In this document: piece by piece, positions 22,905-32,639 of the stretch | Position numbering within the stretch: position 1 is the stretch's first letter | How the letters are laid out: every line of letters starts with the position of its first letter | Origin: Orientallactaga sibirica | Lineage: Eukaryota > Chordata > Mammalia > Rodentia > Dipodidae | NCBI GenBank assembly: GCA_036365145.1 | Contig: JAEOAD010000040.1 | Location: forward strand, 11,410,501 to 11,474,500 | Reading direction: 5' to 3' | DNA length: 64,000 bases | Notes under the pieces: generated by a model | Database searches by the model: none | The model's input: only the letters and a program-made list of their open reading frames with translations | What the model was told of the DNA's origin: nothing | Made by a program: the position numbers and the translations under genes

Positions 22905-23378
22905 GACTTGAGGTGGGTTCTCAAACTTCCTTCTGGACTCTTCTCTCATGGGGCTTCTCAAATGCCCTCTTGCCTCCCTCCCTAGGCAAGAGCTCCACCC
23001 TGCTTCCTTCTCTTACGTTCTAGACTTCAGACCCCCTTGTTTTCTTCCTCCTATAGTTTTAAGCTATAATACAGTCTTTCTGACATCCTCTGGTCCTTAG
23101 TTTTCAGTCTTTGAATTCATAGGACAAGGATCTGATAACATCCCAACTTATTGGTGTCTTGGCAAACAAGCAACCAAAAATTTCTATATCATGAGGATCT
23201 TATACGGTTTTGCTCATGAAACATTTGCGAAAAACTGACGTTACTGTTTCAGAAACTAGTTAAGGCACAAACGTCTTAGCTTCTGTAATGACTGCTTTCA
23301 CACATTGATTAAACAGTGACTGCTGACTTCATAGAGTACCAGAGGTATTATTGGCGTGACAAAGCGTTTTTGGTAAGT
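22905..23378. other. No recognisable gene or repeat
   Basis: Unassigned DNA with a pyrimidine-rich section near 22920-23060. No ORF or repeat is recognised. Confidence 0.4.
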
Positions 23379-23768
23379 CATTTGTGTGTATGTGTGTGTG
23401 TGTAATATGTTCTGTGTGTGAAGGAGTGTGGTCTGGTGTGGTGTGTGCGTGGTGTAAGGATGTGCATGTGGTCACCCCATGTGCTTGCTTGCAGGGAGGT
23501 ACACTCACCTGGGGTTGGGAAGGTTAGGTGACCCATGGTTTTACCCATTCTTACTTGAGCCAGAGTCCCTCGCTGATCTGGAACTTGCGATTTTTCAGCA
23601 CTCAATAGTCTCTGCTCCCTCAGGACTGGGATTACACTCATACATGCCCATGCCCAGCTATTTATCTGGGTCCTGGGATTCAAATTCAAGCAGATTCTTG
23701 CTTGACCTTCTCAGGCCCTCATGCTTGCAGAGGAAGTGATCCCAGCCACTGAGCAATCTTTCCAGTCC
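23379..23768 (-). mobile_element. Composite B3-like SINE
   Basis: Minus-strand copy: TG-rich tail on the left (GTATGTGTGTGTGTG), a B1-like centre (AGGACTGGGATTACACTCA) and the tRNA-like head on the right (CACTGAGCAATCTTTCCAG). ORFs of 86 and 103 codons on opposite strands are spurious. Confidence 0.65.
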
Positions 23769-24081
23769 TCCAATCATTTCTGAGGCTCAGATCCAAGTTA
23801 AAACTTTCTGTGCATAAGGCCATTTATTCTTAGTGAAAACTGCAGTCAAGTGAACACTGCAAGTGGATTTCTCCTCTTGCTCTCTACCAGAAATGGCCAT
23901 GTTGTTCTCCACACGACCTTTTCCATTCAGTAGACTAGAAGAATTTGAAATGAAACACAATGCCAAGAAGCAAGTTTCCGTGAGGAAAGTGTTCTTCGAT
24001 TAGGTAGGTTGACATTAGAATACTTGGTATACTTTGGTCTAGAAATTAAACTTGAACCAATAAAACAAAATATTGACTCAA

Positions 24082-24240
24082 TTTTTTTTGGGGGGGGGGT
24101 TTCGAGGTAGGGTCTCACTCTGGCCCAGGCTGACCTGGAATTAGCTATGTAGTCTCAGGGTGGCCTTGAACTCACGGCGATCCTCCTACCTCTGCCTCCT
24201 AAGTGCTGGGATTAAAGGCGTGTGCCACCACGCCCAGCTG
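24082..24240 (-). mobile_element. B1 SINE
   Basis: Minus-strand copy with a T8-G10 run at its left edge, then TTTCGAGGTAGGGTCTCACT through GGGATTAAAGGCGTGTGCC. Flanking duplication is weak (ACTCAATTTTT versus GATTCCATTTTT). Confidence 0.92.
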
Positions 24241-24404
24241 ATTCCATTTTTAACAAAAGCAGTAGGGCATATGTGATCAGGACAAAAGGCAAATGGCTTT
24301 TTGTCAAGTTATAAAATATTTATGTTAAATTATTCTGAATAGGTTTTCTTTGTTCAAAATTTCCATTAGAGTTAAGCCTTTTTTAAAAAAATAAAAAGTG
24401 TTGG

Positions 24405-24624
24405 GCTGGAAAGATGGCTTAGCTGTTAAGGCATTTGCCTGCAAAGCCAAAGGACCTAGGTTTGATTTTCAGGACACACAAAAGCCAGATGCTCAAGGTG
24501 GCGCATGTATCTGGAGCTTGTTTGTAATTGCCTGGTGCACCCATTCTCTCTCTCTCTGCCTCTTTCTCTCTCACTCTTTCACATTAATAAATGAAATTTA
24601 ATAATAATAATAACAATAATAATA
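24405..24624 (+). mobile_element. Dip-like SINE
   Basis: Plus-strand copy ending in AAT-rich repeats (ATAATAATAATAACAATAAT). A short part of the middle is deleted (GTTTGTAATTGCCTGGTGCA). Short target duplication AAAGTGTT at 24397-24404 and 24625-24632. Confidence 0.9.
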
Positions 24625-24632
24625 AAGTGTTC

Positions 24633-26016
24633 AGAAGCATTAGTGAACGATCATTAACAAATCTATACACAGACACAACACTGGACAGCTTTCCACGTCT
24701 ACTTCATTAGTAAACTCTCTTGATGGCATCATCTTAGTTGAAATTTAGACCAATTTATTTATACATGTTGTCAATCCTTGTGAATGTGTCTGGAGTCCCC
24801 ACCCATTAAAGTAAGTTGAGAAACACAGAAACCTAAACACTTCTGCATAATTGCTTTAATTCTGCCTAAAGCATTCTTTTCCAACATGTTTTGTGCATAC
24901 TGACAAAAAGCTAAATGTGAAATGATTAAATTATACTGCTCAAAACTGTAGTATCTTTACTTATTGCAAGATGTAATTGAAATTCAAATAATATTATGGA
25001 ATTAATAAAAAAGGGTAGATGACTGAGCAGTCCAGTAAATGTCACTGAGTTTATTTCATTTGTGAGTTTGGAGGTAGTTAATGTTACATGGTTAACATCT
25101 GCAAATTAGATTAGTGAGTTTGAGACATTTGGGTTTAAAAGCAATGGAAGATACAAACATTTGAGTAATGCTAATTAGTCATCAAAACCACAATGACAAA
25201 CGGGATTTAATTTGTTAGTAAAGTAATGGAGCCTAGTGGAATTCTTTTGTTATGAATTGTTCTTTTGCTCCACTTTCCATGTGGTGAACCCCTAGTGTGG
25301 CTAAATGTACCTAAAATTATCATAAACAAACCCTCCTGCAGTAGCACAAGGAGAAATGTTCTTTAGAATAATAAAAAAGTAGTAGAATTGATGGCTACTG
25401 CCCTGAAGAGAGAGACAGCAGGGGGATAATCTACATAACATATACTCTATGAGCCACCAGATTATACTGAGTGCTCCCTATTAGCATGGCTCGAATCTAT
25501 TGTCTAATTAGCATACAGAATTTTGGTGTTTTTTATGTTCTTCTCCCCTTTTCCCAACACCCTACTCCAGTTAGCACTCCTTCCACTCCCAGCAACGTGC
25601 TTTCTGCCTTCATGTCACATACATCCTCCTGCCTTCCCTCTTCACAAGTTTCCTGCTTCTCTGGTCTCTCTTCCAATTTCACACACTATATTCCTACTTG
25701 CTTTTCTGGAAACCTCCATACTGATTTACCTAATGGCTACACTCCACCAGCAGCAAAAAATGATTCCTCTTTCCTTCAGCAGCATTTGTTGTTTCTTGAT
25801 GATGGCAATTCTGGCTAGGATGAAATTTAATATTATACCTTTAATTTTCATTGACTTGACAGCTAAGGATGGTGGCCATGTTTTAAAATACCTACTGGTC
25901 GTTTGTTTCTTTTTGTATTTCTTCATTACCTAGCAATCACTTATGTATTAATGCCTTGAGTACCTACTTCGCTATTTCTCTTATGCTATTCATAATGGTT
26001 TTATAATTAGCTAAAA
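24633..26016. other. Unassigned DNA; candidate conserved non-coding element
   Basis: 1.4 kb without a recognised repeat. From about 24830 to 25230 the sequence is rich in TAATTA/ATTAA/CTAATTAG-type words and simple, repeat-free AT sequence, a texture common in developmental enhancers. ORFs of 115 and 136 codons at 25471-25933 overlap out of frame, lack domains and look like pyrimidine-rich chance ORFs. Confidence 0.35.
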
Positions 26017-26032
26017 AAAATCAATGTATGTT

Positions 26033-26252
26033 GGGCTGGAGAGATGGCTTAGCAGTTAAGTGCTTGCCTGTGAAGCCTAAGAACCCTGGTTCGAGGCTCG
26101 ATTCCCCAGCACCCACATAAGCCAGATGCATAAGGTGGCACATGCATCTGGAGCATGTTTGCAGTGGCTGGAGGCCCTGGTGCACCCATTTTCCTCCCAC
26201 TCTGCCTCTTTCTCTCTCTGTCTGTTGCTAATAAATAAACAACAACAACAAC
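26033..26252 (+). mobile_element. Dip-like SINE
   Basis: Complete plus-strand copy. Perfect target duplications AAAATCAATGTATGTT at 26017-26032 and 26253-26268. It carries the head variant GGTTCGAGGCTCGATTCCCC, an 8-base insertion around the B-box also seen at 27399, and an (AAC)n tail. Confidence 0.96.
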
Positions 26253-26268
26253 AAAATCAATGTATGTT

Positions 26269-26683
26269 TACTTCAATGTCAATATGCATTAGTCCTCTAT
26301 TTGTCTATTTCCAGATATCCTCAACTGCCACTCAACTGCCACTTCCTTTTGTTAAGTTACCCTTGTGGCCACCAACCCCCCACTCTTCTTAAATCTCAGT
26401 ATTTACAGAAAAAGCTTCTTCCAACCTATTGTATTTCACACTTTATGCAAGAAATAACGCAAGCTGTAAGGACTTGAAATAGCAGCAAAGTAAAGATATA
26501 TATTTCAAAGAAAATGAATTCATCTTGTTTTCTCAGAAACACAAAACTAAGTGGCAAAAGATGAGAAAATATATAATATCACAAGTTTATGTTTCTTAAT
26601 TACATTCTGAAGACTGTTTCTAAAAGTTAATTCTGAAAGCTTTTGAGCAAAACCAAGAATGTCTGATCACATGCCTCTTATTC
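26269..26683. other. No recognisable gene or repeat
   Basis: AT-rich DNA. CTCAACTGCCA is repeated in tandem near 26320-26342. Nothing else stands out. Confidence 0.4.
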
Positions 26684-26698
26684 AAAAAGGAAAATACT

Positions 26699-26777
26699 GG
26701 GCTAGAGAGATGACTCAGTGGCTAAGGCACTTACCTGCAAAGCCTAACAAGCTGGGTTCTATTCCCCAGTACCCACA
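26699..26777 (+). mobile_element. Dip-like SINE, left part (split by LTR)
   Basis: The head half of a plus-strand SINE (GGGCTAGAGAGATGACTCAG to CCAGTACCCACA). The right half resumes at 27144. The whole nested unit is enclosed by perfect target duplications AAAAAGGAAAATACT at 26684-26698 and 27250-27264. Confidence 0.93.
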
Positions 26778-27143
26778 TGTCATAGTCAGCTTCACGTTGC
26801 TGGGATGAACCTCCAAACCAGACACAGTTTACAGAAGGAAGGGAATTTATTTCAGACTTACAGATCTAGGGTAAGCTCCATAATGTCAAAAAAGGAGAAA
26901 ATCCACCAGCAAAAGCAAAACAAACAAACAAAACCCAGCAGCCAAACAGCAGGGAACCCAGGCAGAACTCAGACAGCTCTCCACATACTTTCGGTTGGAA
27001 TTCCAGATCTGCTCCCCAAACACACCTTAGGGCTGGACCCCAGGATCTTCCCACAGTGACACCTCTTCCAGCTAGGCAGCTGGAAATCCAAGAAGCTTTC
27101 ATAAAACTGAATCTATTTTGGAACATCCATTCAAACTACCATA
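26778..27143 (-). mobile_element. MaLR-type LTR nested in a SINE
   Basis: Minus-strand LTR starting TGTCATAGTCAGCTTCACGT and ending near TCAAACTACCATA, with AATTTATTTCAGACTTACAG and GTGACACCTCTTCCAGC landmarks. It interrupts the SINE within ACCCACA/TGTAA. The short flanking duplication is CCACA on the left and CCA with a likely two-base loss on the right. ORFs of 84 and 86 codons are spurious. Confidence 0.88.
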
Positions 27144-27249
27144 CCATGTAAATCCAGATGCACAAAGTAGCATGTGCATCTGGAGTTCATCCTGGCATGC
27201 CCTTTCTCTCTCTCTCTCTCTGTACAAATAAATAAATAAAATAGATTTT
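27144..27249 (+). mobile_element. Dip-like SINE, right part
   Basis: Continuation of the SINE from 26699: TGTAAATCCAGATGCACAAA, GCATGTGCATCTGGAGTTCA, then a CT-rich tract and (AAAT)n tail. It lacks the TTTGCAGTGGCTGG block (GTTCATCCTGGCATGCC). Confidence 0.93.
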
Positions 27250-27398
27250 AAAAAGGAAAATACTCGCCTTTTGTCTCATAAATAAATAAATATATTTAAA
27301 AAGGAAAATAAAATATATTTTATAAAGGAAAATCTTTTTTCAGTGTATAAAAGAATATCATAAGACAGAATTAACTATATGAGTAAAAAAATAAATGA

Positions 27399-27650
27399 GG
27401 GCTGGATAGATGGCTTAGCAGTTAAACGCTTGCCTGTGAAGCCTAAGGACCCTGGTTCAAGGCTCAATTCCCCAGTACCCATGTAAGCCAGATACACATG
27501 GTAACACATGCATTTGGAGTTCATTTGCAGTGGCTAAATGCCCTGGTGCACCCATTCTCTCTCTCTCTCTTTCTTTCTCTCTTTCTCTTTTTCTCTCTCT
27601 CCCCCTTTCTCTGTCTCTAATAAGTAAATAAATAAAATTTTAAAAATCTT
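27399..27650 (+). mobile_element. Dip-like SINE
   Basis: Plus-strand copy with head variant GGTTCAAGGCTCAATTCCCC and a long CT-rich tract. A short AAATAAATGAG / AAGTAAATGAG match flanks it. Confidence 0.92.
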
Positions 27651-28844
27651 AAATAAATAAGTAAATGAGAATTAGTAACATATATTTTGATTACTTCACA
27701 CTAATATGCAGAGGGCAATTCAGTTACCAACATGTTATATATAATCTTTTTTGATTTATATGAATTTATCATTGTTTGTATCTGCTGGCACTTATATCTA
27801 CTTTTTAAAGTTATAACCTAAACTGTGATAGTCATGTACGAATCTGAATCCATGTTAAAAAACATTCACAAATTTTGTTCAATCTGTTGAATAGCTTGAG
27901 ACTAACCTTATTACTTGGGACTGAACAGCTGTTAATTGTGTTAATGGGAAGAAAGAAGTATTGAATAATGAAACAAGTCATTGACCTTCCCAAGTATTCA
28001 TCCCTATGAACATAAATCTGGGGCCATCACAGATATTTTACACAGATTTAGGAACATTTGGTGATATGAGGTCACAGAATGCAATGCCTCGGAGCCTCTG
28101 TGTTCAAATTAGGACACCAGCAGACAGACCCTAAGTCTCATGAAGCTTTAAATTAAGTAGTTGTGTATTTTATACTTGATCATTTTGGCCATGAGATTAC
28201 TTACCAGTAATAGGATCATAACTAACATGACAGAATAAAAGGTCTTATTGTAATTCTGCATGAGAAAATTTAATGAGTTGGTAGAGAAATCAAAGCATGG
28301 GAACACAAATACAAAACTAGTAAGAATTTACACATCACCCTTTTATCCAGTTTTCTCTTCCATTATGGTCTTGCCTTTTGTGCACAGAACACATGTATAT
28401 CTGGGTGACTGAGAGTAATGTGAGCCAACATAGACAAAGTTAATGATTTTTCTACCCTCTATCAAAAAGAATTTATCTGAAGTACATCCAGAGACGTCCT
28501 TTCTTGACCATGAAACATAGACGACTTAATATAACCTTCTGCGTCTTAGAAAGCTAAGAGTTGTTTGGCCATTTATTGAGAAGCTTCAAAGCAGGCTGGA
28601 CATTATAATGGTTAGCCTAAATTCACCTTGAGGTAGAACACACTTCCCTGGCATTCTGACATATAAATGCTGTTCAATTTAATTTCAGAGAATCAAGCAC
28701 GGTATACACAGAAAAAAATTACCAACATCAGAAATTCAACATTTCCCTTGCAAGTACACATGTGCAAAAAAGATGAAATTAGGTAAGAGGTTAACATTTA
28801 AAAAATGAATAACTGTTGGGAACAAATTTAACAACATACTGTCT

Positions 28845-28845
<1 letters not shown>
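27651..28845. other. No recognisable gene or repeat
   Basis: 1.2 kb of unassigned AT-rich DNA with no ORF worth noting. Confidence 0.45.
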
Positions 28846-28916
<71 letters not shown>

Positions 28917-28960
28917 GGAGAGAAAGAGAGAGGGAGGGACGGAGGGAGGGAAGGAAGAAA
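28846..28960. repeat. (GAAA)n polypurine tract
   Basis: About 17 uninterrupted GAAA units followed by GGGA/GGAA-rich sequence. Unlike the tract at 7798 it has no SINE body beside it. Lys/Arg/Glu-rich and Phe/Leu/Ser-rich ORFs across it are artefacts. Confidence 0.95.
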
Positions 28961-29109
28961 AAATGGCCCCTTCATTATATCTACTTCAGCATCATTTACT
29001 GCTCCCATTAAAGGGAGCCCAGTAGTTTTGGTTTCTTCCTCTTTGTAGCATATTCAAAGGACTGTTGAGCAAGTGTGGTAGAAATCTTAATGTCTTCCCA
29101 TGATTCCTG

Positions 29110-29330
29110 CCTCTTTGTAGTCATATTCTATTATTATCCCCCACACTCAATGAAGGCTAGACTTAATGACTCTCCTGTAATAAAGAAGAATATAACAAAA
29201 GTGATCAGCTGCCACTCTGAATAGCGTATGGCAAAATGGCAAGAAGTGACAAAATCCCCACTGCAAAGATTCTCCACCCAAAAGAGTGCTTAAAACATAG
29301 CCTCGGGTTTCTGCCATGTGACATTTACTC
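29110..29330 (+). mobile_element. Possible old MLT1-like LTR fragment
   Basis: AATGAAGGCTAGACTTAATG, ACTCTCCTGTAATAAAGAAG and ATATAACAAAAGTGATCAGC follow the order of a mammal-wide MaLR LTR (GGCTGGACTTAGTGACT ... AATATGGCAGAAGTGATG). Strongly diverged; no boundaries. Confidence 0.35.
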
Positions 29331-29690
29331 TCTAGGGTCAACTTATGTAGATTTGGAATCAGCTATAAAACACATCACTAGGCATGGCTGTAGAGGCATT
29401 TTCACGAAGAGAATATGCACCTCAAACGTGGCCCATGTGTCACGGGTTCTTGACTGAATAACAAAATGGGTAAAAGGAGAAAGTTAGCTGCACACTGACA
29501 TTTCTCCTTTTCTTTTCCTGATCCATCTACAAATGAGCAATTTCTCACAGCTCAAAGCTGCAAGCTTTGCCTTGCTTCATCTTCCTCGTATCACCTCTAT
29601 CCCCTGAACCAATGAGCGAAAGGAAATCTTTCTGCCCTTTCATTGCTTTTTATCAGGCATTTCAACAAAGCAAAGTGAAAGGAACTAATA
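29331..29690 (+). mobile_element. LTR fragment related to the one at 34226
   Basis: GTCAACTTATGTAGATTTGG, GGTTCTTGACTGAATAACAA, AATGGGTAAAAGGAGAAAG and a final GAAAGGAACTAATAC match the order of a rodent class III-type LTR that begins TGTCAACTTG. The same order is clearer at 34226-35120. Confidence 0.4.
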
Positions 29691-29716
29691 CAAGCAGCTA
29701 ATGAAAAGGCAAGAGG

Positions 29717-29975
29717 GAATTCAAGCTGGGTCTGGTAGCACAGTCCTATAATGCCAGGTAGAGTGGCAGGGGAAGGAACTAAGGCAGGAGGATTGTGAGC
29801 TTAAAGCTATTGTGGGGTACAAAGCAAATTAAAGCTCATCTTGGGCCACTTGGTGATATCCTGATTCAAAATATAAAGCAATAAGAAGGCTGGGGAATAT
29901 AACCCAGTGGTAGAGCAATCCCTTGGCATGAATGAGGCTCTCATTTCAATTACAAACCACAAAAACAATATAAAC
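29717..29975 (+). mobile_element. B4/ID_B1-like composite SINE
   Basis: A diverged B1-like unit (AAGCTGGGTCTGGTAGCACA to GATATCCTGATTCAAAATAT) followed by an ID-like, tRNA-Ala-related unit (GGCTGGGGAATATAACCCAG, GTGGTAGAGCAATCCCTTGG). It is the only ID-type sequence I see here. The B-box region is decayed, so it is not a functional tRNA gene. Confidence 0.6.
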
Positions 29976-30095
29976 AAACTATCATTATTTTCTTGGCCAT
30001 AAGTAAACAAGTGACATCCTTGGTCCAAATTTCGCATAAGGAAATAAGTCCTGCCAACAACCACAGGGTCAAACAAACTTAAAATTAGGTCCTCC

Positions 30096-30243
30096 AAGGC
30101 TGGAGAGATGGCTTAGTGGTTAAGGTGTTTGCCTGCAAAGTCAAAGGATCCCAGTTTGAATCTCCAGGCCCCACGTAAGCCAGATGCACAAGGGGGCACA
30201 TGTGTCTGGAGTCGGAGGCCCTGACGCACACATTCTCTCCCTC

Positions 30244-30282
<39 letters not shown>

Positions 30283-30328
30283 CTTTCTCACTCTCAAATA
30301 AATAAATAAATAATATATATATTTTTTT
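30096..30328 (+). mobile_element. Dip-like SINE
   Basis: Plus-strand copy with a small deletion (CTGGAGTCGGAGGCCCTGAC lacks the GTTCGTTTGCAGTGGCT part) and a pure CT tract. Target duplications AATTAGGTCCTCC (30083-30095) and AATTAGGTCTTCC (30329-30341). Confidence 0.94.
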
Positions 30329-30341
30329 AATTAGGTCTTCC

Positions 30342-31379
30342 CTTATCCAAGCCTTCTGATTGCACTGCTACTAGGACCAACAGTTGGATTGTGGTCTTCT
30401 GGGAGATTCTGAACCAGAATCACTGAAGACGAAAATCCTAATACAAAGACTGAGAGATAATAAACATGAGTTGTTTAAAACCTCTAAGTCTAGTGTAATT
30501 TTTTTACACAAAAATAAAGAACAAAGAAACTCCCCCAAAAGCTATTCTTACAAAATATTGTCAGTTTCTCAAGATTTAAAGTTTGATATCATTTGCATGC
30601 AAAACTAAATCAAACTGTTTAAAATATAAAGAGGATTAATTTTCAAACATCCTTAAAAATAACACTTATTTCAAGTTAAATTGCAGAATAACTACGTATA
30701 AAACATTCGTTCTTATTGGAACCATTTGCCATCAAAGATGGAACACTTCTAAAGGATTTGTAACAATACATGAATTATCTGTCTTGCTGGGATTAAATGG
30801 CATTTTTGCAACTTTGATCAGATTTTGTAGGATTATTTGAAGCTTACCGAGTTTTCTAAAAATCAAGCAAATATGCCTTCAAACTTCTAAATTAATACTT
30901 TGATTTTTAAACCTGTTAAAACTGCTATGCAATATGGCTCTGTAATATCTTGCAAAAACATTGTTAGCACCATGTGGCTATCTATCTCTGGTACATGAAA
31001 GGATGTCAAATAAATATTTCATCAGTTTATAATAGCTCTTATTTTAAATGTTATAAAGAAATGATTCTTAGAGTCATGCCTTTAAGCTCAAATCTATTAC
31101 TCAGTGTTGAACTTCTACATTTCCAAGTCAAGAGATGAATTCAGTAGTTTATAATTATGATATCACAACATGTGCTTTGGAAATCATAGGCTGCTATACT
31201 GTTGTGCAATTCATATCAATATGTCTGTAAATCTGAAAAAAGGCAAGCAATTCAATCTTCTATAATCATGCTGAAAGTTGCAACTATTTAGAAGTAAAAA
31301 ATGTTTTCTATTCGGTACAAATGATTACCAGATAGTCTATCAATTTTCCAAAATAAAAAATAACTAAAAATAAATAAAA
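30342..31379. other. No recognisable gene or repeat
   Basis: About 1 kb of unassigned AT-rich DNA. A 74-codon ORF (30384-30608) has no recognisable domain. Confidence 0.45.
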
Positions 31380-31721
31380 ACAAGGGGACTGTAGGTGGCA
31401 GAAGTTCATATTGTTATTGGATGCCCCAAATAAAACATCAAAACATATTTTGGGGAAAAACCTTGAGAAAATTTTACATATCTCAAAGTTTATTCCAATA
31501 AGAGTGATGTTGAAAATGTTTACTTTCTTTATATGTTGAAAATGTATAACTTGTTTGATTTCGCAGGATTCACAGTTAAGAGAACATTCTTGAATCTCAG
31601 CTAAGACGTGGGACCTTGGAACAATCTTAAAGTTGGTAAAGATTGTGGGGATCTTTGAACTTGGTCTGAACAAAATACACAATGTAGATAGTTATGAACT
31701 GATTGGGGGCCAGGGGCAGAA
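31380..31721 (+). mobile_element. MaLR internal 3' end with polypurine tract
   Basis: AATCTTAAAGTTGGTAAAG, GATCTTTGAACTTGGTCTG and AGTTATGAACTGATTGGGGG lead into the purine-rich GGGGGCCAGGGGCAGAA, which abuts the LTR. This is how the internal part of a MaLR ends, with the plus-strand primer next to the 3' LTR. The 124-codon minus-strand ORF over it has no domain I recognise. Confidence 0.55.
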
Positions 31722-31938
31722 TGTGTTGGTTTGAATGAGTGTCCCCCAATTAATTCAGGAGTTTATTAAAAGCTTGTAATTTGCAGGTCCAACCACCTGG
31801 ATGCAGGAGGTATCACTGTGGACAGGTCCTAGGGTCCAGCCTTAAGATATGGGGGTGGATTTGAAATTCCAATCTAAATATATGCAAAGGGCCTGAGCTG
31901 TGTCTGGAGTTCCTGAACTGTGTTTGCTTGTGGTTTTT

Positions 31939-31983
<45 letters not shown>

Positions 31984-32173
31984 GCTTGGTCCTGTAAAAG
32001 GTGGCCAACTTCTGCCATTATGGAACTTTGCCTGGATCTGTAAGTTTAAAATAATTCCCTTCTTCCTCCCATAAAGTGTGTCTTGTATAGAAGTTGATGC
32101 CAGCAGCCTTAAGCTGTCTGTTTCACTGTGGTATATGAAGGTATCTCGAAATATGTATAAATAAACCATCACA
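31722..32173 (+). mobile_element. MaLR-type LTR (3' LTR)
   Basis: Begins TGTGTTGGTTTGAATGAGTG, passes AGGTCCTAGGGTCCAGCC and a (CT)n tract at about 31941-31983, and ends near AATAAACCATCACA. It is longer than the other LTRs because of the expanded CT tract. The adjoining polypurine tract marks it as the 3' LTR of a partial provirus; no 5' LTR was found. Confidence 0.7.
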
Positions 32174-32272
32174 GTATTAAATTATCAATAAATCAAAAAA
32201 TAAATTGTGATGTTTAGAATATACATTGTAGTGCATTTCATAAGAGCATCTGCATAAAAGTATATAATATAG

Positions 32273-32468
32273 GGCTGGAGAGACAGCTTTGCAGTTAGGG
32301 CACTTGCCTGTGAAGCCTAAGGACCCAGGTTCAACTCCTCAGAACCGAAGTAAACCAGACACACCAGGTGGCACATGCATTTAGAGTTCCTTTGCAGGGG
32401 CTAGAGACCAGGGTATGCCCATTCTCTATTTCTATCTGCCTGTTTGTTCTTCTTCTTCTTCTTCTCCT

Positions 32469-32500
<32 letters not shown>

Positions 32501-32545
32501 TTCTTCTCCTCCTCCTCCTCCTCCTCCTCCTCCTCTTCCTCCTCC

Positions 32546-32591
<46 letters not shown>

Positions 32592-32622
32592 CAAATAAAT
32601 AAAAAGAAATAAAATATTTTAA
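32273..32622 (+). mobile_element. Dip-like SINE with expanded pyrimidine tract
   Basis: Plus-strand copy (AGGGCTGGAGAGACAGCTTT to GGGTATGCCCATTCTCTATT) whose CT-rich end has grown into a 140-bp CTT/CTC/CT tract before an AAATAAATAAA tail. Confidence 0.92.
32447..32588. repeat. (CTT)n-(CTC)n-(CT)n tract
   Basis: A compound triplet/dinucleotide tract: CTT units, then CTC (CCT) units, then about 20 CT units. All base pairs are purine:pyrimidine. Poly-Leu, poly-Ser/Pro, poly-Arg and Glu/Gly ORFs in four frames follow from the repeat and are not genes. Confidence 0.97.
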
Positions 32623-32639
32623 AAGAAAAGAGCGAACAA

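Noticed and set aside
25471..25933. Overlapping ORFs of 115 and 136 codons
   Set aside because: They are out of frame with each other, derive from a pyrimidine-rich stretch low in stop codons, and show no domain or family signature.
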